64,000 nt of DNA from Nitrospirota bacterium (GCA_030645475.1 JAUSMA010000069.1:372001-436000); one strand, 5' to 3'. Counted from the first letter of the stretch, positions 27,315 to 36,544 are shown. Numbers and translations are program-made. Notes: generated by a model from the sequence alone, not told the origin.

Positions 27315-28421
27315 ATGGTAGGAACCAGGTTTTTCCTCGGATGTATTCTCAGTCTCGCAGTCATCTTCTCCTTATGGACTGGCCTCCAACCCGCACAGGC
27401 ATCGTGCGGAGCGGTGTCATGTTTCGTCGTCATCGGGTCGCAGCAACAGGTGCCTCAGGAAGGCGTGCTGACTATCAATGGCACGTACAACTATACCCCC
27501 ATGCGATTGCTGAGCGGCACCAACGGCCTGATCCCGGCTGCAAATCAAGCCAATCAACGGTTGATTCTCGATCACCATCAAGAAACCCGAACGATCACCC
27601 AGACCTATACCCTCGACATGAATTACGGCATCACTGATCGATTTGCCATGCAGGTGTCGGTGCCTTATTTGAAGCGTAAGCATCAGCACCTTGATGGGGT
27701 CGGGGAGTCGCTCGACGAGTTTGGTGAGAACACGAATTTCTCAGACAACGGAATCGGAGACGTGCGGCTCACGGCGAAATATAACGTGTTACCGACACTG
27801 CGGAACATGCTGGTCCTGGGATTCGGAATGGATCTGCCGACCGGTGACACGCGAGCACGGGATAGCGGGGGAGGCGTTCTTGAGTCGTCAGGGCAGCTGG
27901 GACGAGGCAATGTCGGCTTAATCGGCTCGATCTATCAGACCTATGAGCTGATTCCCCACCGGCTGAATGAATTTGCCTATGGCAGCTACCGCCATACCTT
28001 CCGCAATCGAGACGGCTATCAATTCGGCGACGAGTTTCTCTTCAATTTCGGATTCAATCTCGTGACCCTACCCTGGCTGGTCGTGACCAATCAATTCAAC
28101 TACCGTTATCTTGTTCATGACAATGTGAGGGCCAACCTGGAGCAATCGGCTCCTCCCTTTGCGGGAGAGGAGCCGTCCGTGATCGACCCGGCCGTCATGA
28201 ATCGCCGGGTACCCAACACCGGTTCGACGTATTTTGCCTATACGCCAGGATTCCAGGTCAGCCTCGGCGATCTTGTAAAGTCTTCCTGGACCGATGCGAC
28301 GTCGGTGTATTTTTACACGCAGATTCCGGTTGCCCGTGACGCGAACAACAATCTCGCGCAGGGCACCAGCTTCGTGTTCGGCATTTCGAAATCGTTCCAG
28401 TTGATCAAGCCGGGCGTCTAA
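27315..28421 (+). CDS. Outer-membrane beta-barrel protein with N-terminal SCGAVSC motif, paralogue A
   Basis: The 368-residue protein has a signal peptide ending near AQA, so the mature chain would begin SCGAVSCFVVIGSQQQVPQE. The rest alternates polar and aromatic residues in beta strands (YTLDMNYGITDRFAMQVSVP, GIGDVRLTAKYNVL, LGFGMDLPTGD) and ends in a strand with GISKSFQLIKPGV. This is the look of an outer-membrane channel or transporter of the phenol-degradation/alpha-amylase-like DUF families. Paralogue B at 29867-30931 shares the N-terminal motif and most strands. The two Cys may form a disulfide or bind metal. Substrate is unknown. It is followed by a TlpA-like protein gene after 34 bases. 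Confidence 0.75.
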   Translation: MVGTRFFLGCILSLAVIFSLWTGLQPAQASCGAVSCFVVIGSQQQVPQEGVLTINGTYNYTPMRLLSGTNGLIPAANQANQRLILDHHQETRTITQTYTLDMNYGITDRFAMQVSVPYLKRKHQHLDGVGESLDEFGENTNFSDNGIGDVRLTAKYNVLPTLRNMLVLGFGMDLPTGDTRARDSGGGVLESSGQLGRGNVGLIGSIYQTYELIPHRLNEFAYGSYRHTFRNRDGYQFGDEFLFNFGFNLVTLPWLVVTNQFNYRYLVHDNVRANLEQSAPPFAGEEPSVIDPAVMNRRVPNTGSTYFAYTPGFQVSLGDLVKSSWTDATSVYFYTQIPVARDANNNLAQGTSFVFGISKSFQLIKPGV

Positions 28422-28455
28422 GGTGTTCAAGCCGGTCGACCGAATGGAGGGGCTG

Positions 28456-29010
28456 ATGAAGAAGATGTTTAATGTCGCAATGATGGGGCTGGTGGCAGCC
28501 GCCTGTCTCTACAGCGCGGTCCTTGTACCGTGGGCGTGGAGCATGGGCTCGCGCGTTCCGGTGGTTGGCATGCCAGCAGAAGATTTTCGCCTGGTCGACC
28601 TGGATGGCCAAGCGCAGAGCCTTAGCCAGTATCGCGGCAAGATTGTGCTGGTGAACTTCTGGGCCACCTGGTGCAAGCCCTGCACGACCGAAATGCCGGC
28701 TATGCAGGCCAGCTTCGACAAGCTCCGTGACAAAGGGTTCGTGGTGCTGGCGATCAATGAATTGGAAGACGATGTGAAAGTGCGCGAACACATTAAGCAG
28801 TACGGCCATACGTTCCCGGTCCTCATGGATCGCAACAACAAAGTCGCCAACCAGTTCGGGGTGTTTGGATTGCCAGTCAGCGTTTTTATTGATGAGAAGG
28901 GTATTGTGCAAGAGTACCTCAAAGGCGGGCTCCTGACTGAAGAGAAAATTTATCAAACGGTCCAACGTATTCAAGGACACAAGCCGATGCAGGCGGCATC
29001 GGCCCGGTAG
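28456..29010 (+). CDS. TlpA/ResA-like membrane-anchored thioredoxin
   Basis: The 184-residue protein has an N-terminal anchor (FNVAMMGLVAAACLYSAVLV) and a redoxin domain with NFWATWCKPCTTEMPAM, so the active site is CKPC. VFGLPVSVFIDEKGIV supplies the cis-Pro loop. TlpA/ResA proteins reduce disulfides in the periplasm, often for cytochrome c or copper-site maturation. The neighbouring proteins carry conserved Cys pairs (SCGAVSC, LCSWFC) and are plausible partners. I chose ATG 28456 because GGAGGGG lies four bases upstream. Confidence 0.88.
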   Translation: MKKMFNVAMMGLVAAACLYSAVLVPWAWSMGSRVPVVGMPAEDFRLVDLDGQAQSLSQYRGKIVLVNFWATWCKPCTTEMPAMQASFDKLRDKGFVVLAINELEDDVKVREHIKQYGHTFPVLMDRNNKVANQFGVFGLPVSVFIDEKGIVQEYLKGGLLTEEKIYQTVQRIQGHKPMQAASAR

Positions 29011-29016
29011 GATGGC

Positions 29017-29331
29017 GTGATTCGACTCAATCGACAGATTTTCGTTCTGCCCCTGGTAGCCTGCCTGCTGCTGGTGCCTGCGCTCGCGTCGCCGGCAACT
29101 GTGGCCCATGAGACGCAGCATGCTCACCATAAGGCGGCGACCCATTCCTCCGCGCTCTGTTCGTGGTTTTGCGGGGTGGGCCAGGGATTCGATCTTGCGG
29201 ATTCTGTCTTCGTTCCGACTATTGTTTTTCTCGTAACCCTCGATATTGAAATGGCCGACCAGGCCGATGCGGCTGTCTCTGTTTTCTCCCTCTCTCGCGG
29301 TCCACCCTCATCTTTTTCTCTCTCGTATTAA
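29017..29331 (+). CDS. Small secreted His-rich CxWxC protein, paralogue 2
   Basis: The 104-residue protein begins at a GTG six bases after the TlpA-like gene, with AGGA upstream. It has a signal peptide (FVLPLVACLLLVPALASPAT), the His-rich ETQHAHHKAATHSSAL, the motif LCSWFC, and the tail SRGPPSSFSLSY. It aligns with paralogue 1 at 26890-27195 almost end to end, most closely over HAHHxAATH and LCSW. Its tight spacing suggests co-transcription with the thioredoxin, which could keep its Cys pair reduced. Metal binding is inferred from residues only. Confidence 0.75.
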   Translation: MIRLNRQIFVLPLVACLLLVPALASPATVAHETQHAHHKAATHSSALCSWFCGVGQGFDLADSVFVPTIVFLVTLDIEMADQADAAVSVFSLSRGPPSSFSLSY

Positions 29332-29449
29332 TTAGGTCGTTCAGTCCGTGACGGGAGCAGGCGTAACCTCTTTATTTTAGGGGGGCGCCTCGAAGTCCTC
29401 GCTGACCGTGCCTAACCGGCAATGTACTGATCTGTCGACCCCTCATACG

Positions 29450-29470
29450 ACCGGACCTTTAAGGTCCGGT
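29450..29470. promoter_or_regulatory. 21-base perfect palindrome upstream of HTH gene
   Basis: ACCGGACCTT-T-AAGGTCCGGT is a perfect inverted repeat with ten-base arms and a single central base, 80 bases upstream of the excisionase-type HTH gene. The short centre makes it a better candidate for a dimeric DNA-binding protein than for a terminator. It may be an autoregulatory site. Confidence 0.45.
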
Positions 29471-29549
29471 GATGAAGGAACGCCGGCGGCGCAGGCGCAT
29501 ATTCCTAACTTTTTCACGAGGCACTCGGGGTGAGTGCAGGGGGTGAATC

Positions 29550-29864
29550 ATGGACGCAATTCTCGCATTGCAACAAAAGCGGCTGCTCCGTGTCGACGAA
29601 GCCGCCAGAATTTTGAACGTCAGCCGGTGGACGGTATATCGGTGGGTGGAAGCGGGACGTCTCGGTGGGACTCGAATCGGAGCGGGCAGTCTCCGGATCT
29701 TCAGTGAGACGGTGGCCGCCTTGATTGATCACCACTGCGTCGGGGTGCCGGTCGCAGCGGTAGTGCCTCAGGGGTCCCAAGCTTTGGAGGGAACGACCGG
29801 ATTGAGGAGGCGTCAACCTCTCGGCGCCGATAGAGTCCGGCCTCGGCAACAGGCTACTCTGTGA
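29550..29864 (+). CDS. Excisionase-type helix-turn-helix protein, paralogue 1
   Basis: The 104-residue protein contains the winged HTH of the excisionase/MerR-like family: RLLRVDEAARILNVSRWTVY then RWVEAGRLGGTRIGAGSLRI near residues 11-50. The second paralogue at 51161-51409 shares this core (RVSKWTIYRWIEEGRLGATK). The tail after residue 60 is basic. Family members bind DNA in phage excision or as small regulators; there is no integrase nearby, so a regulatory role is more likely. GGGGGTGA precedes the ATG. Its stop overlaps or abuts the start of the following outer-membrane protein gene, so the two are likely co-expressed. Confidence 0.82.
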   Translation: MDAILALQQKRLLRVDEAARILNVSRWTVYRWVEAGRLGGTRIGAGSLRIFSETVAALIDHHCVGVPVAAVVPQGSQALEGTTGLRRRQPLGADRVRPRQQATL

Positions 29865-29866
29865 CC

Positions 29867-30931
29867 ATGACGGTGATTCGACGGCCTTTCTTGGCGGCGG
29901 GCGCACTCATCATATTGATGCTGAGTGCGGTAGGGATGGAAGCGCCGGTAGAGGCATCGTGCGGCTCGGTCAGTTGTTTCGTCGTCATCGGGTCGCAACA
30001 ACAGGTTGCGCCGACCGGTGTGTTGACGATGAATCTGAACTACACGTATACGCCCAATGAAATCCCGCCGGATGGTGTCGCGACCATCCCGTTTGCCAAC
30101 CAGCAGACGAAACAATTGATTCTGGCCAACTCTCAGGTCAGCCAGCTGTCCACGTTGGTCAGGACCGCCACGCTGGATATTAACTACGGCCTGACCGAGC
30201 GGATGGGACTTGCGGTGATGGTTCCGTACAAGTCCGTCAACGCGATCGGGCAGATCGGCGCCGGAGCCGTCTCCAATACTAACGATAAGGGAATCGGCGA
30301 TGTGATGGTGAAAGTGAAATACAACATGCTTCCGACCCTCCGCAGCATGCTTGTCTTTGAAATGGGAGTCTATCTCCCGACCGGGGATTATGGGCATCAA
30401 GGGGCTCCCGGCCAGCTTGCCGAATCGACGCTCCAGATCGGCCGCGGCGCCTTCGGCTTCCAGCCCGGATTCTACCAGACCTATGAAGTGTTGCCGCACC
30501 GGCTGAATCAGTTTTTGTCCGGGAACTGGCGCTACAGCCTGCGCAATTCCGACGGCTATCAATTCGGCCAGGAATATTCTCTCAATGCCGGAATGAATAT
30601 GGTCACCGTGCCCTGGCTGACGCTCACGGAGCAGATTAATTTTCGCTATAAGACGAAGGATAGTATTCAGGCTGCTCTATATGAATTCAGGGGCGCGCCG
30701 TTCAACCGCGCGGTGTTGCTGGATGGGAACATCATCGACCGTCCGGTTCCCACCACGAACAGTACATACGTGGCCTTTTCAACGGGCGCCGTCGTCAACG
30801 TGTTCGATTACGGTCAGCTCTATTTCATCGTGCAGCTTCCCCTCTACCGCGATTTTAATGGGAACCTGCAACAAGAGATCAGCTATGTGTTTGGGATGAC
30901 GAAGTCCTTTGCGACACCGCCGCTGTTTTAG
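29867..30931 (+). CDS. Outer-membrane beta-barrel protein with N-terminal SCGSVSC motif, paralogue B
   Basis: The 354-residue protein has a signal peptide and a mature N-terminus SCGSVSCFVVIGSQQQVAPT that matches paralogue A at 27315. Beta-strand-rich segments follow (TLDINYGLTERMGLAVMVPY, KYNMLPTLRSMLVFEMGVYL, GFYQTYEVLPHRLNQF) and the chain ends GMTKSFATPPLF, again as in A. It is probably an outer-membrane channel for an unknown solute. It starts three bases after the HTH gene ends; an overlapping GTG at 29861 is an alternative start. Paralogue A lacks its own HTH gene, so both may answer to this regulator. Confidence 0.75.
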   Translation: MTVIRRPFLAAGALIILMLSAVGMEAPVEASCGSVSCFVVIGSQQQVAPTGVLTMNLNYTYTPNEIPPDGVATIPFANQQTKQLILANSQVSQLSTLVRTATLDINYGLTERMGLAVMVPYKSVNAIGQIGAGAVSNTNDKGIGDVMVKVKYNMLPTLRSMLVFEMGVYLPTGDYGHQGAPGQLAESTLQIGRGAFGFQPGFYQTYEVLPHRLNQFLSGNWRYSLRNSDGYQFGQEYSLNAGMNMVTVPWLTLTEQINFRYKTKDSIQAALYEFRGAPFNRAVLLDGNIIDRPVPTTNSTYVAFSTGAVVNVFDYGQLYFIVQLPLYRDFNGNLQQEISYVFGMTKSFATPPLF

Positions 30932-30966
30932 GCGGGCGCAGAGCAATGTGCCGGACGGAGGTTTCG

Positions 30967-32520
30967 ATGAGGATGTCAACGTGCCCCGCCATTGCGATGA
31001 ACAGGCCTCTCTGGAACCCGCGCTCGTTCGCTCGCCATGGGCTCTGTTCAGTCCTTCTGTTGCTGACAGCCTGTGGGGGCGGTGGCGATAGCGGTCCACA
31101 AGCCAATTCGCCACTCTCGACGCCGATGGCGCTGATCGTCAATCAGGACGACACGACGATGACCACGGTCAGACTCGACGGGAAGCAGTCTCCCGTCATC
31201 GGCACGCTCTCGCTCGGGCCGGCGCAGCCTAACGCGATCGGCGGTGTGACCTTTTCACTCGGCGAGTGGATTTTTGTCACGAACACGGCCACCAACAAGG
31301 TCGCCGCGATCGATCCGATCGGGAGCCTGGCGCCGATTCTCGAGGATTTTTTAGACGTGAATGGCCCGGTCAGACTCGGCCAGCGTCCGGTACGCATCTA
31401 TCGGGATCCGGTCGACAAGGAAGTGCTCTTGACCATGAACGAGGGAGACCCGGTCACCGGCCTCGATACGGTCAAGCCCTGTCCCAACGGAGGTTCGGTC
31501 ACGGCCCTTCACAATTCGCACCTGAGTGCCGGAGGAGAAAAACCACATGTCACGACAACGACGTGTCTCTCCGGCAAAGGGGAGCACTTTGCCGCCTTCT
31601 CCAGGCCGACAGCGGCCGCGCCGAACCGGCTTGAGATCGCGTTCGTGTCGAGTAAGACGACGGGACTGCTCAGCCTGCTGCTCGCCGATCCCGCCTATGG
31701 CGTCGTCCGATGGAACGAGTCGATTGTGAAGATCGATCTGTGCGACAGTGCCGAGGAGCAAGCGCTGGGGTTTTCGGCCTGTGACGGGACTGTGGCGACT
31801 CCGAATCATGCCGCCCCGGGCGGGATGTTCTGGTCGCAAGCGACGGGGAAGATCTACAGTTATCTGTCGGGCTACGGCACGGTGGTGGAAATCGATCCCG
31901 ATACCTTCAGCATTACCAGAAGAGTGGCTATTACCCCTCCCCTGCCGAGTCATACCCTATTTCATTCAGTCGGCATTACGCCGAACGGGCAGTCCCTGTT
32001 CTTAGTCGGGGAGGACATAACCTCCGATCTCACGCAGGTCATCGGGCGATTTGGGTCTATTGATCTGACCGCGCCGGTTCTCTCAGCGACAGAGCTCTCC
32101 TTTCCTCAATTGAGCGGCATCAGACCGGCGCGCTTCCAGTTCACGCCGGACAGGGTGCGGCTCTATATGACGCAATCGAACGATGTCAGCAATTTGAACC
32201 CAGCGCAAGCCGCGAGTCTGAGGAGGGACTTGCTGTTCATCTTCGATCCATCATTCATTTCTCTTGTTACCGAACTGGCCTTGCCGCCCGCGGAGATGCA
32301 TGCCATGGATCTCTGGATCACCGGCCCGCAAGGGGCCGGATCGGCGAAGGGAGTTGTGGTCACGAACGCGACGGCTGGTGTCAACGGCACGGTCTCGCTG
32401 ATTAATGCGGCGACCAATACAATTACGGGGACGATCCAGGTCGGGCGTAATCCGAAACAGGTGACCGTGTATTACGTCGGCTTGGCGGCAAACGATAACC
32501 AGGCGACGCCGATTTGGTAA
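30967..32520 (+). CDS. Lipoprotein with YVTN/beta-propeller-like repeats
   Basis: The 517-residue protein has a signal peptide with a lipobox (SVLLLLTACGGGG), so Cys is lipidated. The body has repeated strands such as GEWIFVTNTATNKVAAIDPI, YGTVVEIDPDTFSITRRVAI and NGTVSLINAATNTITGTIQV, followed by GRNPKQVTV, typical of seven-bladed propellers of the YVTN type. Several Cys pairs occur between residues 160 and 260 (KPCPNGG, TTTCLSG, DLCDSAEE, FSACDG). Propeller lipoproteins can bind or display partners at the cell surface. The start at 30967 is favoured by GGAGG five bases upstream. It is the last gene of the rightward cluster. Confidence 0.75.
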   Translation: MRMSTCPAIAMNRPLWNPRSFARHGLCSVLLLLTACGGGGDSGPQANSPLSTPMALIVNQDDTTMTTVRLDGKQSPVIGTLSLGPAQPNAIGGVTFSLGEWIFVTNTATNKVAAIDPIGSLAPILEDFLDVNGPVRLGQRPVRIYRDPVDKEVLLTMNEGDPVTGLDTVKPCPNGGSVTALHNSHLSAGGEKPHVTTTTCLSGKGEHFAAFSRPTAAAPNRLEIAFVSSKTTGLLSLLLADPAYGVVRWNESIVKIDLCDSAEEQALGFSACDGTVATPNHAAPGGMFWSQATGKIYSYLSGYGTVVEIDPDTFSITRRVAITPPLPSHTLFHSVGITPNGQSLFLVGEDITSDLTQVIGRFGSIDLTAPVLSATELSFPQLSGIRPARFQFTPDRVRLYMTQSNDVSNLNPAQAASLRRDLLFIFDPSFISLVTELALPPAEMHAMDLWITGPQGAGSAKGVVVTNATAGVNGTVSLINAATNTITGTIQVGRNPKQVTVYYVGLAANDNQATPIW

Positions 32521-32555
32521 GGCATCGTTCTGAGGTAACTACTCAGGTAGGTAAT

Positions 32556-32595
32556 CTGAAGGCTGTTAGGGGCAGAAACCAACTTCAGTCTTCAG
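32556..32595. terminator. Candidate bidirectional terminator between convergent genes
   Basis: CTGAAGGCTG (32556-32565) faces CAGTCTTCAG (32586-32595), nine of ten bases pairing with a 20-base loop. It sits between the propeller lipoprotein and the convergent TIGR03790 gene. No T-run is present, so the call is tentative. Confidence 0.3.
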
Positions 32596-32608
32596 CCTGA
32601 ATCCCTGT

Positions 32609-34399
32609 TTATCGGGCAGAAGTTGCATGGCCGGTTTCTGCATCGAGAAGTAGTTCCACGAGTCTGGCCATCTGGCTATCTTGCTCCCGATGCTTCTGCG
32701 CAAGCCTGGCCGGGGGGTCGCCGAGCGATCGGTCCGAGGGGGAGACGGGCAACGACATCGCGGAGCTGCCCGTCGGACGTGACCGTCCCCGCATCGGGTT
32801 GTAGAGCGGATCGCCGAACAAGACCATCCGCCAACTGACATAGCGGCTTGTCAGGTAATAGACTTCTGACAGCGAGTACTTCCCCGTCAGCAGCAGCGTT
32901 GTAAAGCGAGTCGGTTCAGGAAACGCATCGAGGTAGGGCTCTCCCACCGAGCCGAGCGTGGCCGTGATCCCCCGCTCCAACGCATTCTTGCACCACCCGC
33001 GTTCGCCACGATCATGCACCGTGATTGCTTCAGCCGACGCCATGTGATAGCCAATGGCGCCGGGCTTAAAGGTAAAGGCATCTTCATAGGACCGGAGCCT
33101 GTACCAACCGATGTACAGCGCGACATCTGGAGCCGCGCCAGGTTGGCTGAGCGTCGCCTCAACATTATCCAACACAACTCGGTATTCTGAGCGTTGTTTC
33201 ACCACCTCAGCTGCATCCCGCAGGCTTTGATCGTAGATGCCGTAGGTATCAGCTGCGTCTTTGGCTTTCAGTCCGCGCGCGTCGAAGTACACAGTGCCTT
33301 GCAGTCCTGAGCGTTCCGCCTGCAGCGCCCGATCCACGAGCCCTTTCGCCACCTCAGCCGTCGGCCCATCCAGCCGGCTGACCATGAGAATGGGCAGATC
33401 GTCCGGGTTCAGAGCCGAGTTCTGAAACAAGGGGTTCGCCCAGCGCCAGGCAACGGGGTAGAGGTTTCGATCCCACCACAAGAGACTCAGTTCGCTGTCG
33501 AGACTCGCATCGGCATAGGTGTAAGTGAGCAGATCCACCTCGGCACTCGCCAGTTCGAGCGCCCCGCGTAGCCCGAAGAGTTGCTCCGTCCAGCGGTAGA
33601 TGAGCTGCCGTTGAGACCGGATCGGCTCGCGGCCAAATCCTTCCCAGTAGGGACTGGTCTGTTCGAGGAGCCTTCGCCAGGCAGCCATTGTCGGGTTGTC
33701 GGTGGAGATATCGGGCCGGGCAGTTCCCGTCCCTTTCTGGAGGAGAATGCCCCATCCACCGTATTGCTGGGTGAGTTGAAGTAATTCCGGCAGCGCTCGC
33801 TCCGATTCCGATGGAGGAAGTCGTTGCACATGCTCCACGGCAGCTCGCCACGCCTGATTGACGTGTGGCAGGAACGCCACCGTTCGCGCCATTTCAAGGA
33901 TTTCCTGGGCCGGTACATTCGTCGGATGGTCGGATTGCGGTAAGTCTGGTGTCATCTGTTCGAACGCGCTCCGGATGTGCCCCAATCTTGTGCGACTGGC
34001 CTTCACCCAACTCTGAGCCTCTGTCAGCCAGGCCTTTTCATCTTTGGACAGAATGGGCGCGTCAATACGGAGCGGCACGCCATAGGTCGTGACGACGACA
34101 CGAATGGACGAGGCCAGGTCCCGTTCTTTTAGCGCACGGCGAAGCGGGCTCACGACCAGGTCGTCGTACTCCTGTCGAGTGAGGTTGTCGCGAAACGGGA
34201 GATCGAGCCGGACAATATGGTCGGTCGGCACACCGCGTTGTGCCGCATAGTGCGCCGCTACGGCCAGGCTCTCCGGACTCTTGGCATTGGTGAGGATGAC
34301 GACCTGCTTCGGCTGCAGTTCTGCATGCGCAGGATGGGCGAATAGGCCTGCATACAGCAAGAGGGTCAATAGAGTGGTGTGAGGCAAAGGTGGTCTCAT
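32609..34399 (-). CDS. TIGR03790-family exported protein of unknown function
   Basis: The 596-residue protein has a signal peptide (LLTLLLYAGLFAHPAHA) and the features I recognise as TIGR03790: an N-terminal QVVILTNAKSPESLAVAAHY, then VPTDHIVRLDLPFRDNLTRQ and VRVVVTTYGVPLRIDAP. A later GYHMASAEAITVHDRG and ERGITATLGSVGEPYLDAFP complete the pattern. The family has no assigned activity and is mostly seen in bacteria with exosortase/PEP-CTERM systems, which fits the six VPLPA-CTERM genes that follow. It lacks its own CTERM anchor. It lies downstream of the di-haem peroxidase gene on the same strand. Confidence 0.8.
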   Translation of the reverse strand: MRPPLPHTTLLTLLLYAGLFAHPAHAELQPKQVVILTNAKSPESLAVAAHYAAQRGVPTDHIVRLDLPFRDNLTRQEYDDLVVSPLRRALKERDLASSIRVVVTTYGVPLRIDAPILSKDEKAWLTEAQSWVKASRTRLGHIRSAFEQMTPDLPQSDHPTNVPAQEILEMARTVAFLPHVNQAWRAAVEHVQRLPPSESERALPELLQLTQQYGGWGILLQKGTGTARPDISTDNPTMAAWRRLLEQTSPYWEGFGREPIRSQRQLIYRWTEQLFGLRGALELASAEVDLLTYTYADASLDSELSLLWWDRNLYPVAWRWANPLFQNSALNPDDLPILMVSRLDGPTAEVAKGLVDRALQAERSGLQGTVYFDARGLKAKDAADTYGIYDQSLRDAAEVVKQRSEYRVVLDNVEATLSQPGAAPDVALYIGWYRLRSYEDAFTFKPGAIGYHMASAEAITVHDRGERGWCKNALERGITATLGSVGEPYLDAFPEPTRFTTLLLTGKYSLSEVYYLTSRYVSWRMVLFGDPLYNPMRGRSRPTGSSAMSLPVSPSDRSLGDPPARLAQKHREQDSQMARLVELLLDAETGHATSAR

Positions 34400-34588
34400 G
34401 GATTCATCGATTACTGTACCTGAGATGCGTTGAGTGGAGAAAGGGCACTGAGCGACGCAAGCGTGCGGGATGATGCCGAATGGGGCTCAATCAGCAGAAA
34501 AACCTACCCCGCGAACGGTGGGACAGTCGGAGTCCTGGGGGCCGGCGTCTTGTCAGGTGAAGAGGATCCTCGTTCGCTGAGGCCAGAG

Positions 34589-36472
34589 TCAGGGCTCTAG
34601 GAACTTTTTCTGAGGTGGACCTCCCTCTGCTCCGACTGCCTGAATCTCTGTGAGCTGGTCGCCGGGCGCGATGCCGCGCGGTGAACCGGGACCGTTCGGA
34701 ACGAACAGTTGCGGATGATCGAACGGGGCTTTCTGGAAACGCACCCGCTCGTCGGTCAATGACACAAGCCATGCTTCGAGCGCCTGCCGCTCGTCCGTCG
34801 TGAAATCGATGAACGGCATCGGTTCGATGAAGATGCCGTCGAGCGTCTCCAGCTCTTCATGCGAATCCCCGCCGTGGTTGTAGAACTCGATGACCGCCGG
34901 CAGATCGACTTGGCCGCCGTTGTGAAAATAAGGCGCCGTCAGCTCGACGTTCCGCAGGCCCGGTACCTTGAAGGCGCCGTCGACGACGATGGGCTCAGGG
35001 GGCGGCGGGTTCAACCGCTTTACCGTGGAGAGCCAATTGCCCAGTTCATCCTTCGCGCCCAGGCTCAGATCCTGAAGCGTTCCCTGCACGGCGATGTTGT
35101 TGAAGCCCCGGTCCGCGGCTTGTCCGTCTCGGATGCGGGTCGGACTGGCGCGCACCTGGCGGACCGAGGCGCCGGTCATCTCCGCGCCTTCGTGGCAGTT
35201 GATGCAGCGGCCGCGCGTCTGGCTGCGAAAAAGATCCACCCCGAGTTGGGCTTGCGGACTGATGGCGGTGGGATGACCGTCCATGAAACGGTCGTAAGGC
35301 GAATCATCGGCCACCAGAGTGGCTTCGTACATCTGGACGGCCAGGCCGAAGAAGAGGGCGAAGTTGTATTGGATCAGTGTGTACTCGTTCGTCGTCGGGT
35401 CCTCGTCTTCTCGATCCACCACCGTGGTCAGGCCTTGCGCGTCCACCCGGATGAGCTTGGGCGACTGCCACCACTGGCGATGAAAGGCCTGCCGGATCAT
35501 TTCGGTGTAGCTCCCGATCCTCAGCCCCTTCTGGGGCGACTGGCTGAATGGACCGAGCACGCTGTCGTCCGGATGGACGAGTTGCAAGGCCAGCGGGCGC
35601 AGGTTGAACGCGGGCTGCCCGGGACGAATGCCCCAGCGTGCGAGCTTCTTTCCGATGTCGCGCATGGTCCGGCCGCGGGCGGACATTTCGAACTCATTGA
35701 CCGGCGGGCCAACCGCTTGCGAGGCGAGACTGGAGTCTTCCAGTCGCACCTGAACGGGAACGGGATGGCGGGGATCGTCGGCGCGATAGACGCGGGCGTT
35801 CGGATCGCGGTCACCCAGGCCGTTCACGCCGTTGAAGACATTGTCGGCCCGGCCGTCCCAGAATTGGCGATGGTTGAAGACGGCGTTGATCACGGTCGGT
35901 GTATTGCGTGGCTCGACGCGGCGGGTATTGAGCGATCCCGCGCGGAAGCCGTCCGGGTCCGGTTCCGGGCGGGTGAGATCGGCCGGTCCATTGCTGACGC
36001 CGAGGAATACGGAATTTCGCACCCCTTGTGACGACAGGATGTCGTTGCTGAACGGGAAAAATGGAAAGTTCGCGGCCTTAACCTGACCGACAGGGCCAAG
36101 GTTATTGTAGAAGGTGGTGTCGGGATTCGGCGCACCGGCCGGCGTGATGCGTTTCAGACCCGGCGACAGCTGATTCTTCGAGCGAGTGTCGGCCATGCCG
36201 GAGCTGAAGTGGCAGCTGGCGCAGGCCGTCATGCCGTCGCTGCCGACTTGCATATCCCAGAATAACGCTTTGCCGAGCCGAATCGCGGCCTGCCGGTCCT
36301 TCACGAAGTCGCCGAGATTCGCCGGCTCCGGAACCGGCACGGTCTTGAGCGACGGCGGGCGGGGCGGATCGCCGGGCGCGGGCACCTGAGAAGAGGCTGT
36401 GTCTGCGGCCATGGCGATCGTCCCGAGTACCAGGGCGATGCCGACGCGAGCGAGAGTTGTGGTCACGGTCAT
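34589..36472 (-). CDS. Di-haem cytochrome c peroxidase/MauG-like protein, paralogue 1
   Basis: The 627-residue exported protein has two CxxCH haem motifs, ACASCHFS (about 82-87) and RCINCHEG (about 412-416), and MauG/CcpA-type segments such as LGKALFWDMQVGSDGMTAC, RNTPTVINAVFNHRQFWDGR and GLRNVELTAPYFHNGGQVDL. It is nearly twice the length of classical CcpA, with a long insert between the haem domains. Such enzymes reduce peroxide or oxidise protein side chains in the periplasm. Paralogue 2 at 39776-41797 shares the layout and a C-terminal DERVRFQKAPFDHPQLFVPN. It lies in the exosortase-linked region, downstream of two VPLPA-CTERM genes on the same strand. Confidence 0.88.
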   Translation of the reverse strand: MTVTTTLARVGIALVLGTIAMAADTASSQVPAPGDPPRPPSLKTVPVPEPANLGDFVKDRQAAIRLGKALFWDMQVGSDGMTACASCHFSSGMADTRSKNQLSPGLKRITPAGAPNPDTTFYNNLGPVGQVKAANFPFFPFSNDILSSQGVRNSVFLGVSNGPADLTRPEPDPDGFRAGSLNTRRVEPRNTPTVINAVFNHRQFWDGRADNVFNGVNGLGDRDPNARVYRADDPRHPVPVQVRLEDSSLASQAVGPPVNEFEMSARGRTMRDIGKKLARWGIRPGQPAFNLRPLALQLVHPDDSVLGPFSQSPQKGLRIGSYTEMIRQAFHRQWWQSPKLIRVDAQGLTTVVDREDEDPTTNEYTLIQYNFALFFGLAVQMYEATLVADDSPYDRFMDGHPTAISPQAQLGVDLFRSQTRGRCINCHEGAEMTGASVRQVRASPTRIRDGQAADRGFNNIAVQGTLQDLSLGAKDELGNWLSTVKRLNPPPPEPIVVDGAFKVPGLRNVELTAPYFHNGGQVDLPAVIEFYNHGGDSHEELETLDGIFIEPMPFIDFTTDERQALEAWLVSLTDERVRFQKAPFDHPQLFVPNGPGSPRGIAPGDQLTEIQAVGAEGGPPQKKFLEP

Positions 36473-36544
36473 TCTTCCAGAGTTTTAGAGGACCTGTTCC
36501 TGTACCGCCCGACCGCGCCAGGATCACGTACTCCCGGATGATGC

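Noticed and set aside
29550-29864. Excisionase of a mobile element
   Set aside because: No integrase, attachment-site repeats or phage genes are near either HTH gene, and both stand next to metal- or envelope-related genes.
34859-36031. 390-codon open frame opposite the di-haem peroxidase
   Set aside because: Antisense to a gene with two haem motifs and clear homology; no start signal or domain in the antisense reading.
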